Assembly (NCBI RefSeq): GCF_903819335.1
Contig: NZ_CAIJDE010000058.1
Span: forward strand, 62,001-126,000
DNA: 64,000 nt
Source of the DNA: Flavobacterium panici
Lineage (GTDB): Bacteria > Bacteroidota > Bacteroidia > Flavobacteriales > Flavobacteriaceae
Direction: 5' to 3'
Shown here: positions 1 to 9,045 of the stretch, one piece after another
Numbering within the stretch: the first letter of the stretch is position 1
How the letters are laid out: every line of letters begins with the position of its first letter
Program-made: the position numbers and the translations under genes
Notes under the pieces: generated by a model
Database searches by the model: none
Told to the model about the DNA's origin: nothing
Seen by the model: the letters and a program-made list of their open reading frames with translations, nothing else

Positions 1-941
1 TCTCTGTTAATGATCATTTTACTTAAGGTAGAAAGTATAAAATCAGAATTTCTCTGCCATGCTTTTAAAGCGCTGATGATATCAAAATCATCTAACTGGG
101 AAAATAAATCCAGTTTTTCGGCATCAAAATCTTCAAGACTAATTTTGTTTTGTATAAAATACAAAAGCGGTTCACTACAAGGAAGTTTAACTCCTTTTAA
201 AGTCAATTCTTTAGCTCGTTTCAACACTTTCATTAAAATTAACTCGGCAACCAGACTTGTTTTATGCAAATAAGCCTGCCAATACATTAATCTTCGCGAA
301 AGCAGAAATTTCTCTACAGAATAAATACCTTTTTCCTCAATCACCAAAACGTCGTCAACAACATTCATCATCTGAATTAAACGTTCTGAATTCACATTTC
401 CTTCTGCAACTCCAGTATAAAAACTATCTCGTTTAAGATAATCCATTCTGTCCATATCTAATTGACTAGAAATCAATTGCAACATGAATTTTCTATGATA
501 TTCACCTTTAAAAACCTGAATTGCAAGGCTTAATCTTCCGTCAAATTCATCATTAAGCCTGTTCATAAACAATAATGAAATGGCTTCGTGATTTACATCT
601 TCAACAATACTTTTTTCCATAGCATGCGAAAACGGTCCATGCCCAATATCATGCAGTAAAATAGCAATTAATAAAGCACATTCTTCCTCATTTGAAATCG
701 CAACACCTTTAAAACGAAGACTTTCAACAGCCTTTTGCATTAAATGCATACAGCCCAATGCATGATGAAAACGAGTATGATTTGCTCCCGGATAAACTAA
801 ATACGATAATCCCATTTGCGATATACGTCGCAAACGCTGAAAATAAGGGTGTTGAATTAGGTCGTAGATGAGTTCGTTCGGTATAGTTATAAACCCGTAT
901 ATTGGGTCATTGAATATTTTTAATTTGTTAATTTGAGTCAC
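1..941 (-). CDS. HD-domain phosphohydrolase, 3' part (continues beyond window start)
   Basis: The reading frame runs on the minus strand from a GTG at 941 through base 1, so the C-terminus lies outside. An in-frame TGA sits a few codons upstream of the GTG and no in-frame ATG is near the N-terminus, so GTG is the likely start. The N-terminus reads KIFNDPIYGFIT, followed by HTRFHHALGC and HDIGHGPFSH (roughly residues 95-105), the metal-binding HD signature of the dGTPase-like HD superfamily. These proteins hydrolyse phosphate esters of nucleotides; the exact substrate cannot be read from sequence. It is divergent from porX across a 220-bp AT-rich gap. Family assignment is firm, substrate unknown. 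Confidence 0.88.
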   Translation of the reverse strand, partial: MTQINKLKIFNDPIYGFITIPNELIYDLIQHPYFQRLRRISQMGLSYLVYPGANHTRFHHALGCMHLMQKAVESLRFKGVAISNEEECALLIAILLHDIGHGPFSHAMEKSIVEDVNHEAISLLFMNRLNDEFDGRLSLAIQVFKGEYHRKFMLQLISSQLDMDRMDYLKRDSFYTGVAEGNVNSERLIQMMNVVDDVLVIEEKGIYSVEKFLLSRRLMYWQAYLHKTSLVAELILMKVLKRAKELTLKGVKLPCSEPLLYFIQNKISLEDFDAEKLDLFSQLDDFDIISALKAWQRNSDFILSTLSKMIINR

Positions 942-1162
942 TCTTTGGTTATTTTTTGGTCAACAAATATAAGTAATTAAGTATAAATTCATTTCAGTTT
1001 TTAACTTAAAAAACAGATATTTACTATAAGTATTTTCTTAAACATTAAAAAGGCGCAAAAAATAATTCTAAATAAATTTCAATTCGTCATCCTTAATTTT
1101 ATACTATTTTTAATACTTTTTAAGTTCTATACTTTTAAATTGCATTAAAATTAAAACTGTTT

Positions 1163-2716
1163 ATGGATAAGATAAAAATACTTTGGGTCGATGATGAGAT
1201 CGATCTTTTAAAGCCACATATATTATTTCTCGAAAAAAAGAATTACGAAGTTACCACAAGTAATAACGGTCTTGATGCCATTGCTTTGTTTGAAGAAGAA
1301 AATTTCGACATTGTTTTCCTTGATGAAAATATGCCGGGAATGAGCGGACTTGAAACCCTTTCTGAAATGAAAGAGAAAAAATCAGCTATCCCAATGATTA
1401 TGATTACCAAAAGTGAGGAAGAATATATAATGGAAGAAGCGATTGGTTCTAAAATCGCCGATTATTTGATAAAACCAGTAAATCCGAACCAGATTTTATT
1501 GAGTTTGAAGAAAAATCTGGATGATTCCAGATTAATTTCAGAAAAAACAACGCTCGATTATCAGAAAGAATTCCGCAAAATTTCAATGGAATTAGCAATG
1601 GTAAATTCGTATGAAGACTGGGTTGAATTGTATAAAAAATTGCTTTTCTGGGAATTAAAATTAGAAAACATTAACGATCAGGCAATGGTCGAAATTCTTG
1701 AATCTCAAAAAGTTGAAGCTAATTCTCAATTTGGGAAATATATCGAAAGAAATTATGAAGACTGGTTTGCACCAAAAGCAGACAAACCAATTCAGTCTCA
1801 CAATTTATTTAAAGAATTAGTAGTTCCTGAAATCAAAAAGAAAGACAAACCAATCTTGTTTGTTGTAATTGATAACCTTCGCTACGATCAATGGAAATCA
1901 TTTGAAACTGTAATTTCTAATTACTATAAATTAGAAAAAGAAGTTCCGTATTTTTCTATTCTTCCAACTGCTACACAATATGCCAGAAATGCTATTTTCT
2001 CAGGTTTAACGCCTTTAGACATGGAAAAACAATTTCCGCAATATTGGAAAAATGACGTTGAAGACGGCGGAAAAAACCTTTATGAAGCCGAATTTCTTTC
2101 GGCACAAATAAAACGTTTAGGATTAAACATTAAAGAAGATTATTTTAAAATCACCAATTATGCCGGCGGAAAAAAACTGGCTGAAAACTTTAAAGCCTTA
2201 AAAGGTAACGACTTAGTAACGGTTGTATACAATTTTGTGGATATGCTTTCGCACGCTAAAACTGAAATGGAAGTAGTAAAAGAGTTAGCTTCTGATGATA
2301 AAGCGTATCGTTCACTTACCTTGAGCTGGTTTAAAAATTCTCCTTTATTAGAAATTATTCAACAAGCACAAGTTTTAGGTTTTAAATTGATTTTAACCAC
2401 AGATCACGGAACAATTAATGTAAAAAATCCGTCGAAAGTTGTGGGAGATAAAAATACAAGTTTAAATTTGCGCTACAAAACAGGCCGCAGTTTAACATAC
2501 GAACAAAAAGATGTTTACGTAGTTAAAGAACCCAAAACAATTGGTTTACCTGCTATAAATATGAGTAGCTCGTTTATTTTTGCCAAAAATGATTTTTTCC
2601 TGGCTTATGTAAACAACTATAATCATTATGTAAGTTATTACAAAAACACATACCAACACGGTGGAATTTCATTAGAAGAAATGATTATTCCGTTCTTGGT
2701 ATTTAACCCGAAATAA
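1163..2716 (+). CDS. porX: PorX, response regulator with PglZ domain (type IX secretion)
   Basis: 517 residues. Residues 1-120 form a CheY-like receiver: the acidic pair in ILWVDDE, the phospho-acceptor Asp in FLDENMPGMSG, and a Lys in DYLIKPVNP. The rest is a PglZ / alkaline-phosphatase-superfamily domain with FVVIDNLRYDQW and TTDHGT metal-site motifs. This receiver-PglZ architecture is PorX, which with the PorY kinase controls type IX secretion genes in Bacteroidota; the PglZ part of PorX homologues binds zinc and has phosphodiesterase activity on cyclic oligonucleotides (family knowledge). No porY or por structural genes are in the window, so its targets are encoded elsewhere. Stand-alone gene followed by two hairpins before tsaE. 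Confidence 0.92.
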   Translation: MDKIKILWVDDEIDLLKPHILFLEKKNYEVTTSNNGLDAIALFEEENFDIVFLDENMPGMSGLETLSEMKEKKSAIPMIMITKSEEEYIMEEAIGSKIADYLIKPVNPNQILLSLKKNLDDSRLISEKTTLDYQKEFRKISMELAMVNSYEDWVELYKKLLFWELKLENINDQAMVEILESQKVEANSQFGKYIERNYEDWFAPKADKPIQSHNLFKELVVPEIKKKDKPILFVVIDNLRYDQWKSFETVISNYYKLEKEVPYFSILPTATQYARNAIFSGLTPLDMEKQFPQYWKNDVEDGGKNLYEAEFLSAQIKRLGLNIKEDYFKITNYAGGKKLAENFKALKGNDLVTVVYNFVDMLSHAKTEMEVVKELASDDKAYRSLTLSWFKNSPLLEIIQQAQVLGFKLILTTDHGTINVKNPSKVVGDKNTSLNLRYKTGRSLTYEQKDVYVVKEPKTIGLPAINMSSSFIFAKNDFFLAYVNNYNHYVSYYKNTYQHGGISLEEMIIPFLVFNPK

Positions 2717-2773
2717 AGTTTTCAGTCTCGGTTTACAGTATTCAGTAAAAACTTGAAATTGATTTAAAATATA

Positions 2774-2842
2774 TTTTGCCACAGATTAAAAAAATTAACA
2801 CAGATTAAAAAATCCTTAAAATCCTTTTAATCTGTGGCAAAA
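2774..2842. repeat. Inverted repeat, 18-nt perfect arms
   Basis: TTTTGCCACAGATTAAAA at 2774-2791 is exactly complementary to 2825-2842. The loop carries a further partial copy of ACAGATTAAAA at 2799-2809. It could form a long hairpin downstream of porX and may end its transcript; no canonical GC-rich stem is present. It is one of several AT-rich intergenic repeat families in this window. Confidence 0.75.
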
Positions 2843-2891
2843 AAATAATTTCGCTTTCGCGGAAGATAATTGAAATGAATAAAAAAGTTTA

Positions 2892-2937
2892 CAGTCGCAG
2901 TTAACAGTTTTCAGTCTGAGACTGTTAACTGCGACTG
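2892..2937. repeat. Inverted repeat, 17-nt perfect arms
   Basis: CAGTCGCAGTTAACAGT (2892-2908) pairs perfectly with 2921-2937 around a 12-base loop. It lies 25 bp before the tsaE start and would form a stable stem-loop in the leader. A related fragment (TTCAGTCTCGGTTTACAGT) sits just after porX at 2720-2738. Possible terminator, mRNA-processing site or REP-like element. Confidence 0.7.
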
Positions 2938-2961
2938 AGACTAAAATAAATAAACATAAAA

Positions 2962-3369
2962 ATGACTATCGTTTTTTCATTAGATCAAATTCAGGAAGTT
3001 GCACAGCAAATTTTAGATTCAAACCCTAAAAAAATCATTCTTTTTAATGGAGAAATGGGCGTTGGAAAAACTACTTTAATTAAGCAGTTATGCAAAAGTT
3101 TAGGAGTTCAGGATGCTACCAGCAGCCCGACTTTTTCTTTGGTAAATGAATATTATACTTCTAATAATCAAATCGTTTATCATTTTGATTTCTACAGATT
3201 AAACAAAGAAACCGAAGCACTCGATATGGGTGTTGACGATTATTTATATTCAGGAAATTGGTGTTTTATCGAATGGTCTGAAAAAATTGCAAATCTTCTT
3301 CCGGAAGAATACTCTACCATTAATATTGAATTATTGGCAGACGGAAAAAGAGAATTGAAATTAGCTTAG
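2962..3369 (+). CDS. tsaE: tRNA threonylcarbamoyladenosine biosynthesis ATPase TsaE
   Basis: 135 residues, normal for the family. The Walker A motif GEMGVGKTT is near residues 30-38, followed by SSPTFSLVNEY and FIEWSEK, the characteristic TsaE blocks. TsaE is the small ATPase that works with TsaB/TsaD to place threonylcarbamoyl on A37 of ANN-decoding tRNAs. A Sua5/TsaC enzyme, which makes the threonylcarbamoyl-AMP donor, is encoded at 14.9 kb. The gene is preceded by a 17-nt-arm hairpin and followed by ald on the same strand at 175 bp. Confidence 0.93.
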   Translation: MTIVFSLDQIQEVAQQILDSNPKKIILFNGEMGVGKTTLIKQLCKSLGVQDATSSPTFSLVNEYYTSNNQIVYHFDFYRLNKETEALDMGVDDYLYSGNWCFIEWSEKIANLLPEEYSTINIELLADGKRELKLA

Positions 3370-3544
3370 AAAACTCTGCGAACCTCTGTGAATTCTTTGT
3401 GTCCCAAGGCTTCGGGATTGTAATAAAATTTAACACAAAGATCCTCAAAAAATAACTTAACATTAGACGTTACTATTAGCAGAATTTTTGCACTAATTTT
3501 AAAACTTTTTACGTAATTTGTACCCTTAATATTTTGCACAATCC

Positions 3545-4744
3545 ATGTCAATTACCTTAACTCCATTTACAAAACAACAATTGCTTCCGCAAGAAGAAAA
3601 ACTTGAGGTTGGTCGTTTTAAAAGAGAACTTTTCATAGGAATTCCTAAGGAAACAAGCTATCAGGAACGTCGTATCTGTTTGACTCCTGATGCCGTAAAT
3701 TCCCTTACTTATGAAGGTCATCGTGTTATGATTGAATCTGGAGCAGGAGAAAGTTCGAGTTATACCGATAAGGAATATTCAGATGCAGGTGCAGAAATTA
3801 CAAAAGATACCAAAAGAGTTTTCGGTTGTCCGCTGCTATTAAAAGTAGAACCGCCAACATTAGCTGAAATTGAAATGATAAATCCGGAAACGACAATCAT
3901 TTCGGCCATTCAATTGAAAACCAAAAAGAAAGCATACTTTGAAGCTTTGGCACAAAAAAAAATTACAGCTTTAGCTTTTGAATATATTAAAGATGAAGAC
4001 GGTTCTTACCCTGCCGTAAAATCGCTAAGCGAAATTGCAGGAACTGCTTCAATCCTTATTGCTGCCGAATTAATGATTACTGATGAATTTGGAAAAGGAC
4101 TTTTATTCGGAAATATTACCGGCGTCCCTCCTACTGAAGTTGTAATTCTTGGAGCCGGAACGGTTGGTGAATTTGCAGCAAAAACAGCCATTGGATTGGG
4201 TGCAAACGTAAAAGTTTTCGATAATTCAATCACAAAATTACGTCGTTTACAAAATAATTTAAACCAGCGAATATTTACTTCAACGATACAACAAAAAGGT
4301 TTATTAAAAGCTTTAAGACGTTGTGATGTTGCGATTGGAGCTATGAGAGGAAAAGAAAGATGTCCGATTGTAGTTAATGAAACTATGGTCGAACACATGA
4401 AAAAAGGCGCCGTAATTGTCGATGTGAGCATTGATACGGGAGGTTGTTTCGAAACTTCAGAAGTTACAACTCACGAAAAACCTACTTTCATAAAAAGTAA
4501 TGTTTTACACTATTGTGTACCAAATATACCTTCACGTTATTCCAAAACTGCCTCATTATCAATTAGTAACATTCTAACACCTTACCTGCATCAGATAGCC
4601 GAAGATGGTGGTTTAGAAAGTGCAATTCGATGCAATAAAGGACTTAAAAACGGAATTTATTTATATCATGGAATCCTAACAAATAAAGCAATTGGCGACT
4701 GGTTCGACCTGCCAGACAACGATATTAATTTACTTGTATTTTAA
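3545..4744 (+). CDS. ald: Alanine dehydrogenase
   Basis: 399 residues. The N-terminus after a 28-residue extension reads IGIPKETSYQERRICLTP, the AlaDh/PNT N-terminal signature with substrate-binding Arg/Lys. A Rossmann motif, ILGAGTVGEFAAKTAIGLGA, followed by VFD, binds NAD(H). The C-terminal VPNIPSRYSKTAS block is also family-typical. The enzyme interconverts L-alanine and pyruvate plus ammonia in the cytoplasm. This long-N-terminus form is common in Bacteroidota. The start at 3545 leaves a 175-bp upstream gap that could hold the promoter. Confidence 0.9.
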   Translation: MSITLTPFTKQQLLPQEEKLEVGRFKRELFIGIPKETSYQERRICLTPDAVNSLTYEGHRVMIESGAGESSSYTDKEYSDAGAEITKDTKRVFGCPLLLKVEPPTLAEIEMINPETTIISAIQLKTKKKAYFEALAQKKITALAFEYIKDEDGSYPAVKSLSEIAGTASILIAAELMITDEFGKGLLFGNITGVPPTEVVILGAGTVGEFAAKTAIGLGANVKVFDNSITKLRRLQNNLNQRIFTSTIQQKGLLKALRRCDVAIGAMRGKERCPIVVNETMVEHMKKGAVIVDVSIDTGGCFETSEVTTHEKPTFIKSNVLHYCVPNIPSRYSKTASLSISNILTPYLHQIAEDGGLESAIRCNKGLKNGIYLYHGILTNKAIGDWFDLPDNDINLLVF

Positions 4745-4780
4745 AGGAACTTTAATGTACCTTTGCCAAAATTTTATTTC

Positions 4781-5167
4781 ATGAAGTTCGTACACCGTTT
4801 TGCATATTATTTGATTGGATTAATTATGGGATGCTTTTTTGTAGCCCTTGTATTTAGTGGTAAAGACACTCGCTGCAATTATTTTCCAAACGCCCGAGTT
4901 TTAAACAATCTAAGAACAAAACCTTTTAAATATTCCGATAAAGCAATTCAGACTTTAAACGAAAAATGGGTTGATACTGCCGATATTAAAAATACTTTAA
5001 CTTACGGTGATGTTGATTTTGATCAAAGTAATGTTCCGTTTAACAAGGGAAAATTATATGTCATTGAAGGAAAAACAGTTAAAAATCAAGAGATTATTCT
5101 AAAAGTTACTAACTACGAAAACGAAGCTGTTTTAGAAGAAATCATTAAGAAAGCTGTCGAAAAATAG
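4781..5167 (+). CDS. DUF4258-type membrane-anchored protein
   Basis: 128 residues from ATG 4781; an upstream in-frame TTG at 4763 is less likely because the ATG begins a clean N-terminal hydrophobic segment (about residues 8-24: YYLIGLIMGCFFVALVFSG). The remainder is a small soluble domain ending in KGKLYVIEG and EIILKVTNYENEAVLEEI, resembling the DUF4258 fold found after alanine dehydrogenase in other Flavobacteriia (recalled, not searched). It lies 36 bp after ald and probably shares its transcript. Role unknown; likely anchored in the inner membrane with the domain outside. Confidence 0.7.
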   Translation: MKFVHRFAYYLIGLIMGCFFVALVFSGKDTRCNYFPNARVLNNLRTKPFKYSDKAIQTLNEKWVDTADIKNTLTYGDVDFDQSNVPFNKGKLYVIEGKTVKNQEIILKVTNYENEAVLEEIIKKAVEK

Positions 5168-5196
5168 TCTATAAATCTATTAATTTATTAAGTTTT

Positions 5197-5298
5197 TTGT
5201 CATTTCGAGAAACGAGAAATCGCACACGAAACTCGACAAAGATTAGTGATAATCTTGACGGAATTACTAGTGTGATTTCTCGTTCCTCGAAATGACAA
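5197..5298. repeat. REPIN/MITE-like palindromic element, copy 1
   Basis: Arms at 5197-5227 and 5271-5298 are near-perfect inverted repeats (left arm has one extra base and one mismatch), with TGTCATTTCGAG at the ends. The centre contains ACTCGACAAAGATT and GGAATTACT. A second copy in inverted orientation is at 9046-9148, sharing both arms and centre. It sits between the convergent DUF4258 and ung genes and may serve as a terminator. The family resembles elements mobilised by RAYT transposases; one RAYT is encoded at 23.5 kb, though with a different palindrome. Confidence 0.8.
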
Positions 5299-5308
5299 AT
5301 TAAGCTTT

Positions 5309-5974
5309 TTACCACTCTATTTCCTTAAGTCCTTTTGATTTTAGAAAAGTATTTGTCTGGCTAAAATGTTTATTTCCAAACCAAAAACCTCTATTAGCAC
5401 TTAAAGGAGACGGATGTCCTGATTTTAAAATATGATGTTTAGAAGCGTCGATCAATGCTGCTTTCTTTTGAGCAAAACCGCCCCAAAGTAAAAACACAAC
5501 ATTTTCAGATTCAGCAGAAATTTGTTTAATAACAGCATCAGTAAATTTTTCCCAGCCTTTTCCCTGATGACTTCCGGCTTCGGATTGTCTAACGGTTAAA
5601 GTAGCATTTAAAAGAAAAACTCCCTGATCTGCCCATCGCTCTAAATTTCCGGTTTTTGGAAGCGGCTTTCCTAAATCAGTTTCGATTTCTTTGAAAATAT
5701 TATATAAAGATGGAGGAAAGGGAATTCCGTCGTTTACAGAAAAACACAAACCATTTGCCTGATTAGGTCCGTGATAAGGATCCTGACCAATGATAACCAC
5801 TTTTACCTGATCGAAATGACAATGATCAAAAGCTGAAAAAATCTGGCTTCCTTTTGGATAACAAACCTTTGTTGAATATTCAGATTTTACAAAATCGATT
5901 AATTCATTGAAATAAGGTTTTTCAAATTCTTCATTCAAAACCGGTTTCCAGGAAGAATGCATTTTTACGTCCAT
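5309..5974 (-). CDS. ung: Uracil-DNA glycosylase (family 1)
   Basis: 221 residues, standard length. The catalytic water-activating motif GQDPYHGPNQANGLCFS is present, as is the minor-groove intercalation loop HPSPLSANRGFWF. Ung removes uracil from DNA to start base-excision repair. It is monocistronic, convergent with the DUF4258 gene and divergent from the MutS2-like gene across about 130 bp. Confidence 0.96.
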   Translation of the reverse strand: MDVKMHSSWKPVLNEEFEKPYFNELIDFVKSEYSTKVCYPKGSQIFSAFDHCHFDQVKVVIIGQDPYHGPNQANGLCFSVNDGIPFPPSLYNIFKEIETDLGKPLPKTGNLERWADQGVFLLNATLTVRQSEAGSHQGKGWEKFTDAVIKQISAESENVVFLLWGGFAQKKAALIDASKHHILKSGHPSPLSANRGFWFGNKHFSQTNTFLKSKGLKEIEW

Positions 5975-6067
5975 AATTTTTTTATGCGAATTTCAGAAAT
6001 TTTTAAGTTAAATCATACTTTAACAAACAATAAAATAACACAATAACTTTACAGTATTCAATGATAC

Positions 6068-6083
6068 TATTTTTGTATTTTTG
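6068..6083 (+). promoter_or_regulatory. Two overlapping -7 elements before the MutS2-like gene
   Basis: TATTTTTG occurs twice back to back (6068-6075 and 6076-6083), each matching the Bacteroidota -7 consensus TAnnTTTG, 25-32 bp before the ATG at 6108. No clear TTG -33 partner was seen at the right distance. Confidence 0.45.
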
Positions 6084-6107
6084 CCTGTACTTTCTTAAAG
6101 AAATTAA

Positions 6108-8273
6108 ATGATTAGTATTACCGAAAAAACATTACAAGATTTACAATTTCCAACAGTGCTCGAAACCATTTCGGCTGGCTGTAATACAGATATTGGAAAA
6201 GAAAAAGCTTTACAAATAACACCATTCAGAGATAAAGAAACCTTAATGCAGTCTTTAATGCAGACTTCAGAATATGTTTCGTCTTTTGAAAATAACAACG
6301 CAATTCCAAATCATGGATTTGACGCTATAACGCACGAAATTAAGTTTTTAGCAATTGAAGACAGTTTTCTTGAAGTAGGCAGTTTTAGAAAAATTGCGAA
6401 TCTTTCTGCGACAACAAATGTCTTATTGAATTTCTTAAAAAAATTCGATGATTATTATCCAAACTTAAATGCAAGAGCTTCTCGTGTAGAATTAACAAAA
6501 GATATCATAACTCATATTGATGCAATTGTTGATAAATACGGAGAAATTAAAGACAATGCTTCTCCTGCACTTTTGAGTATTCGTCAGAATATGAATTTGG
6601 TTCGAGGAAAAGTAAACCAAAGTTTTGGTGTAGCTTTAACGCAATACAATGGTTTAGGATATTTGGACGACATCAAAGAAAGTTTCGTTCAAAACCGACG
6701 TGTTTTGGCTGTACTTGCTATGTACAGACGTAAGGTAAAAGGCTCTATTTTAGGAAGTTCTAAAACTGGAAGTATTGCTTACATTGAACCTGAAGCTACT
6801 TTAAAATATTCAAGAGAATTAGCGAATCTTGAATACGAAGAAAAAGAAGAAATTACGCGAATTTTAAAGAATTTATCGAATATAATTCGTCCGTATTTAC
6901 CTTTACTAATTGAATATCAAGATTTTTTAAGTGATATTGATGTCGTTGCCGGAAAAGCAAAATATGCCAACCGAATCAACGGAATTTTACCAGCAATTAC
7001 TGAGGAAAGAAGATTGTTTTTTAGAGAAGCGTATCACCCAATTTTGTATTTGAACAACAAGCAAAAAAATGAAGTTACGCATCCGCAGACAATTGAATTA
7101 AAACAAGAAAACAGAATTATTGTAATTTCTGGACCAAATGCCGGAGGAAAAACAATTTCCTTAAAAACAGTTGGTTTGTTACAATTGATGCTTCAATCGG
7201 GCATATTAATTCCGGTTCACGAACGAAGTGAAACTTTCTTGTTTGACAGGATTCTAACAGATATTGGAGACAATCAATCTATTGAAAATCATTTAAGTAC
7301 ATATAGTTATCGTTTAAAAAACATGAATTATTTCTTGAAGAAATGTAACAAGAAAACCATGTTTTTAATTGATGAATTTGGTACAGGTTCTGATCCTGAA
7401 TTGGGTGGAGCTTTAGCTGAAATTTTCTTAGAAGAATTTTATCACCGTGAAGCTTTCGGAATTATTACAACGCATTATTCCAACTTAAAAATTCTGGCTA
7501 ACGAATTACCTTTTGCTACAAATGCAAATATGATGTTTGACGAAAAGTCTTTAGAACCAATGTACAAATTGGCTTTAGGACAGGCAGGAAGTTCTTTTAC
7601 GTTTGAAGTGGCGCAAAAAAATGGGATTCCGTTTGGATTGATTAATCGTGCCAAAAAGAAAATCGAAGTTGGAAAAGTTCGTTTTGACAAAACCATTGCA
7701 ACACTTCAAAAAGAAAGATCGAAGCTTGAGAAAACTTCTCTTAATTTAAAAGAAGAAGAAACCCGTGCGCGTGAGGAAAGTAAAAAGATGGAAAATATCA
7801 ATACTAGAATCCAGCAGAAATTAGAAAGCTATCAGGAATTATATGACAGTAACCAGAAGATCATATATATAGGACAAAAAATTGATGATATTGCTGAGAA
7901 ATATTTCAACAACAAAAACAAAAAAGAACTTATTGGTGAATTTTTGAAAATTGTCGAAATCGAAAACTCAAAACGTAAAAAAGCAACTCCAAAGGAAACT
8001 AAAGCGATTACCGAAAAGAAAAAAGAAGTTATTGCCGAAGTTCAAGTAAAAGTTGAAGAAATTCGTAAAGAGAAAAAAGAGAAGAAACTCAAACCAGTTA
8101 TCGAAAAACCAAAACCAATTTTAAAAGTTGGTGACCGAGTTAGAATGCTCGACGGAAGATCTGTTGGAAGTATTGACTCTATCGAAAAAAACAAAGCAAC
8201 TGTCAATTACGGAATTTTTACTTCGAAAGTAAGTTTAGACGAATTGGAGTTTGTTGAAGCTGGGAAGAAATAA
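6108..8273 (+). CDS. mutS2: MutS2-family DNA-binding ATPase lacking the Smr domain
   Basis: 721 residues. The first 320 residues correspond to the MutS core/lever helices. Walker A is ISGPNAGGKT near residue 343, Walker B is FLIDEFGTGSDP, and TTHYSNLK follows. A charged coiled coil covers roughly 515-660. The C-terminus ends in a small KOW-like barrel (VGDRVRMLDGRSVGSI) and stops there. Canonical MutS2 (about 780 residues) continues into an Smr nuclease domain; none is encoded here and no frameshifted continuation is apparent, so this is probably the short form of the group. Family roles are suppression of recombination and ribosome rescue; which applies cannot be told. Confidence 0.85.
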   Translation: MISITEKTLQDLQFPTVLETISAGCNTDIGKEKALQITPFRDKETLMQSLMQTSEYVSSFENNNAIPNHGFDAITHEIKFLAIEDSFLEVGSFRKIANLSATTNVLLNFLKKFDDYYPNLNARASRVELTKDIITHIDAIVDKYGEIKDNASPALLSIRQNMNLVRGKVNQSFGVALTQYNGLGYLDDIKESFVQNRRVLAVLAMYRRKVKGSILGSSKTGSIAYIEPEATLKYSRELANLEYEEKEEITRILKNLSNIIRPYLPLLIEYQDFLSDIDVVAGKAKYANRINGILPAITEERRLFFREAYHPILYLNNKQKNEVTHPQTIELKQENRIIVISGPNAGGKTISLKTVGLLQLMLQSGILIPVHERSETFLFDRILTDIGDNQSIENHLSTYSYRLKNMNYFLKKCNKKTMFLIDEFGTGSDPELGGALAEIFLEEFYHREAFGIITTHYSNLKILANELPFATNANMMFDEKSLEPMYKLALGQAGSSFTFEVAQKNGIPFGLINRAKKKIEVGKVRFDKTIATLQKERSKLEKTSLNLKEEETRAREESKKMENINTRIQQKLESYQELYDSNQKIIYIGQKIDDIAEKYFNNKNKKELIGEFLKIVEIENSKRKKATPKETKAITEKKKEVIAEVQVKVEEIRKEKKEKKLKPVIEKPKPILKVGDRVRMLDGRSVGSIDSIEKNKATVNYGIFTSKVSLDELEFVEAGKK

Positions 8274-8587
8274 TTTTTTTTGAGTTTTCAGTCGTATTGA
8301 CATTTTTTAGTTTGAAAAATGGGAGAAATTGAGACAAAATTAAAATAAAGCGATTTAAGAAACGATCTTAAAAAAGACAATTACGAAGATGGAAAAATTT
8401 CAAAAATTGCTTAAAAATAATTTATGAAAGCTGTTTTTGATTGATTAAATTTATTAAATTTTTACATTTAATAAATTATAACAATAGTCTTTTTATTCTC
8501 ATTTTTGTCATTCCGAGGAACGACTAGTAGCATAGAGCTTTGTCAAAGTTTCAAACTTTGACAAAGTTTTCATCTTAAACCAACAAA
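8274..8587. other. Intergenic stretch with one hairpin
   Basis: 314 bp of AT-rich DNA. I see no coding frame of interest. It contains half a TGTCATTCCGAGGAACGA REP-like arm at 8506-8523 followed by the palindrome CTTTGTCAAAGTTT / AAACTTTGACAAAG (8538-8551 and 8553-8566), which lies 21 bp before the next gene. Confidence 0.6.
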
Positions 8588-9001
8588 ATGCAAGACTTAC
8601 CAAAGTACAAAAAAATAATCCTCTTCGACGGCGTTTGCAATCTGTGCAACGGCGCAGTTCAGTTTATTATCAAACACGACAAAAAAGATATTTTTCGTTT
8701 TGTGGCTTTGCAGTCAGATTTAGGAAAAGAAATTTGTAATTATATTGGTGTTGATCAAACTAAAATTGACAGCATTATTTTGTATAATCCCGGAGTTGCT
8801 TATTATCATAAATCTTCTGCAGTTATAGAAATTGCAAATGACTTAGGTGGAATTTACAGTTTACTTTCTGTTTTTAAAATTTTACCTGAAAAACTTCGAA
8901 ATTATATTTACAACTATATTGCTAAAAACCGCTATAAATGGTATGGCAAAAAAGAAAGCTGCATGATTCCTACTCCGGAATTGAAGGCTAAGTTTTTGTA
9001 A
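8588..9001 (+). CDS. DCC-family thiol-disulfide oxidoreductase (DUF393)
   Basis: 137 residues. The N-terminal FDGVCNLCNGAVQF carries the DxxCxxC redox motif naming the DCC family, and YHKSSAVIEIANDLG and PEKLRNYIYNYIAKNRYKWY are the usual following blocks. The fold is thioredoxin-like. Cellular substrates are not established. No signal peptide, so cytoplasmic. It is convergent with ettA; a REPIN-like element and a hairpin separate the two. Confidence 0.88.
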   Translation: MQDLPKYKKIILFDGVCNLCNGAVQFIIKHDKKDIFRFVALQSDLGKEICNYIGVDQTKIDSIILYNPGVAYYHKSSAVIEIANDLGGIYSLLSVFKILPEKLRNYIYNYIAKNRYKWYGKKESCMIPTPELKAKFL

Positions 9002-9045
9002 ATTCCAATTTATAAAAATTCCAAATGCCAATTTTTATGCTATAT

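Noticed and set aside
1..273. Plus-strand frame of 87 codons at the window start
   Set aside because: It lies antisense to the HD-domain gene, whose motifs are unmistakable on the minus strand.
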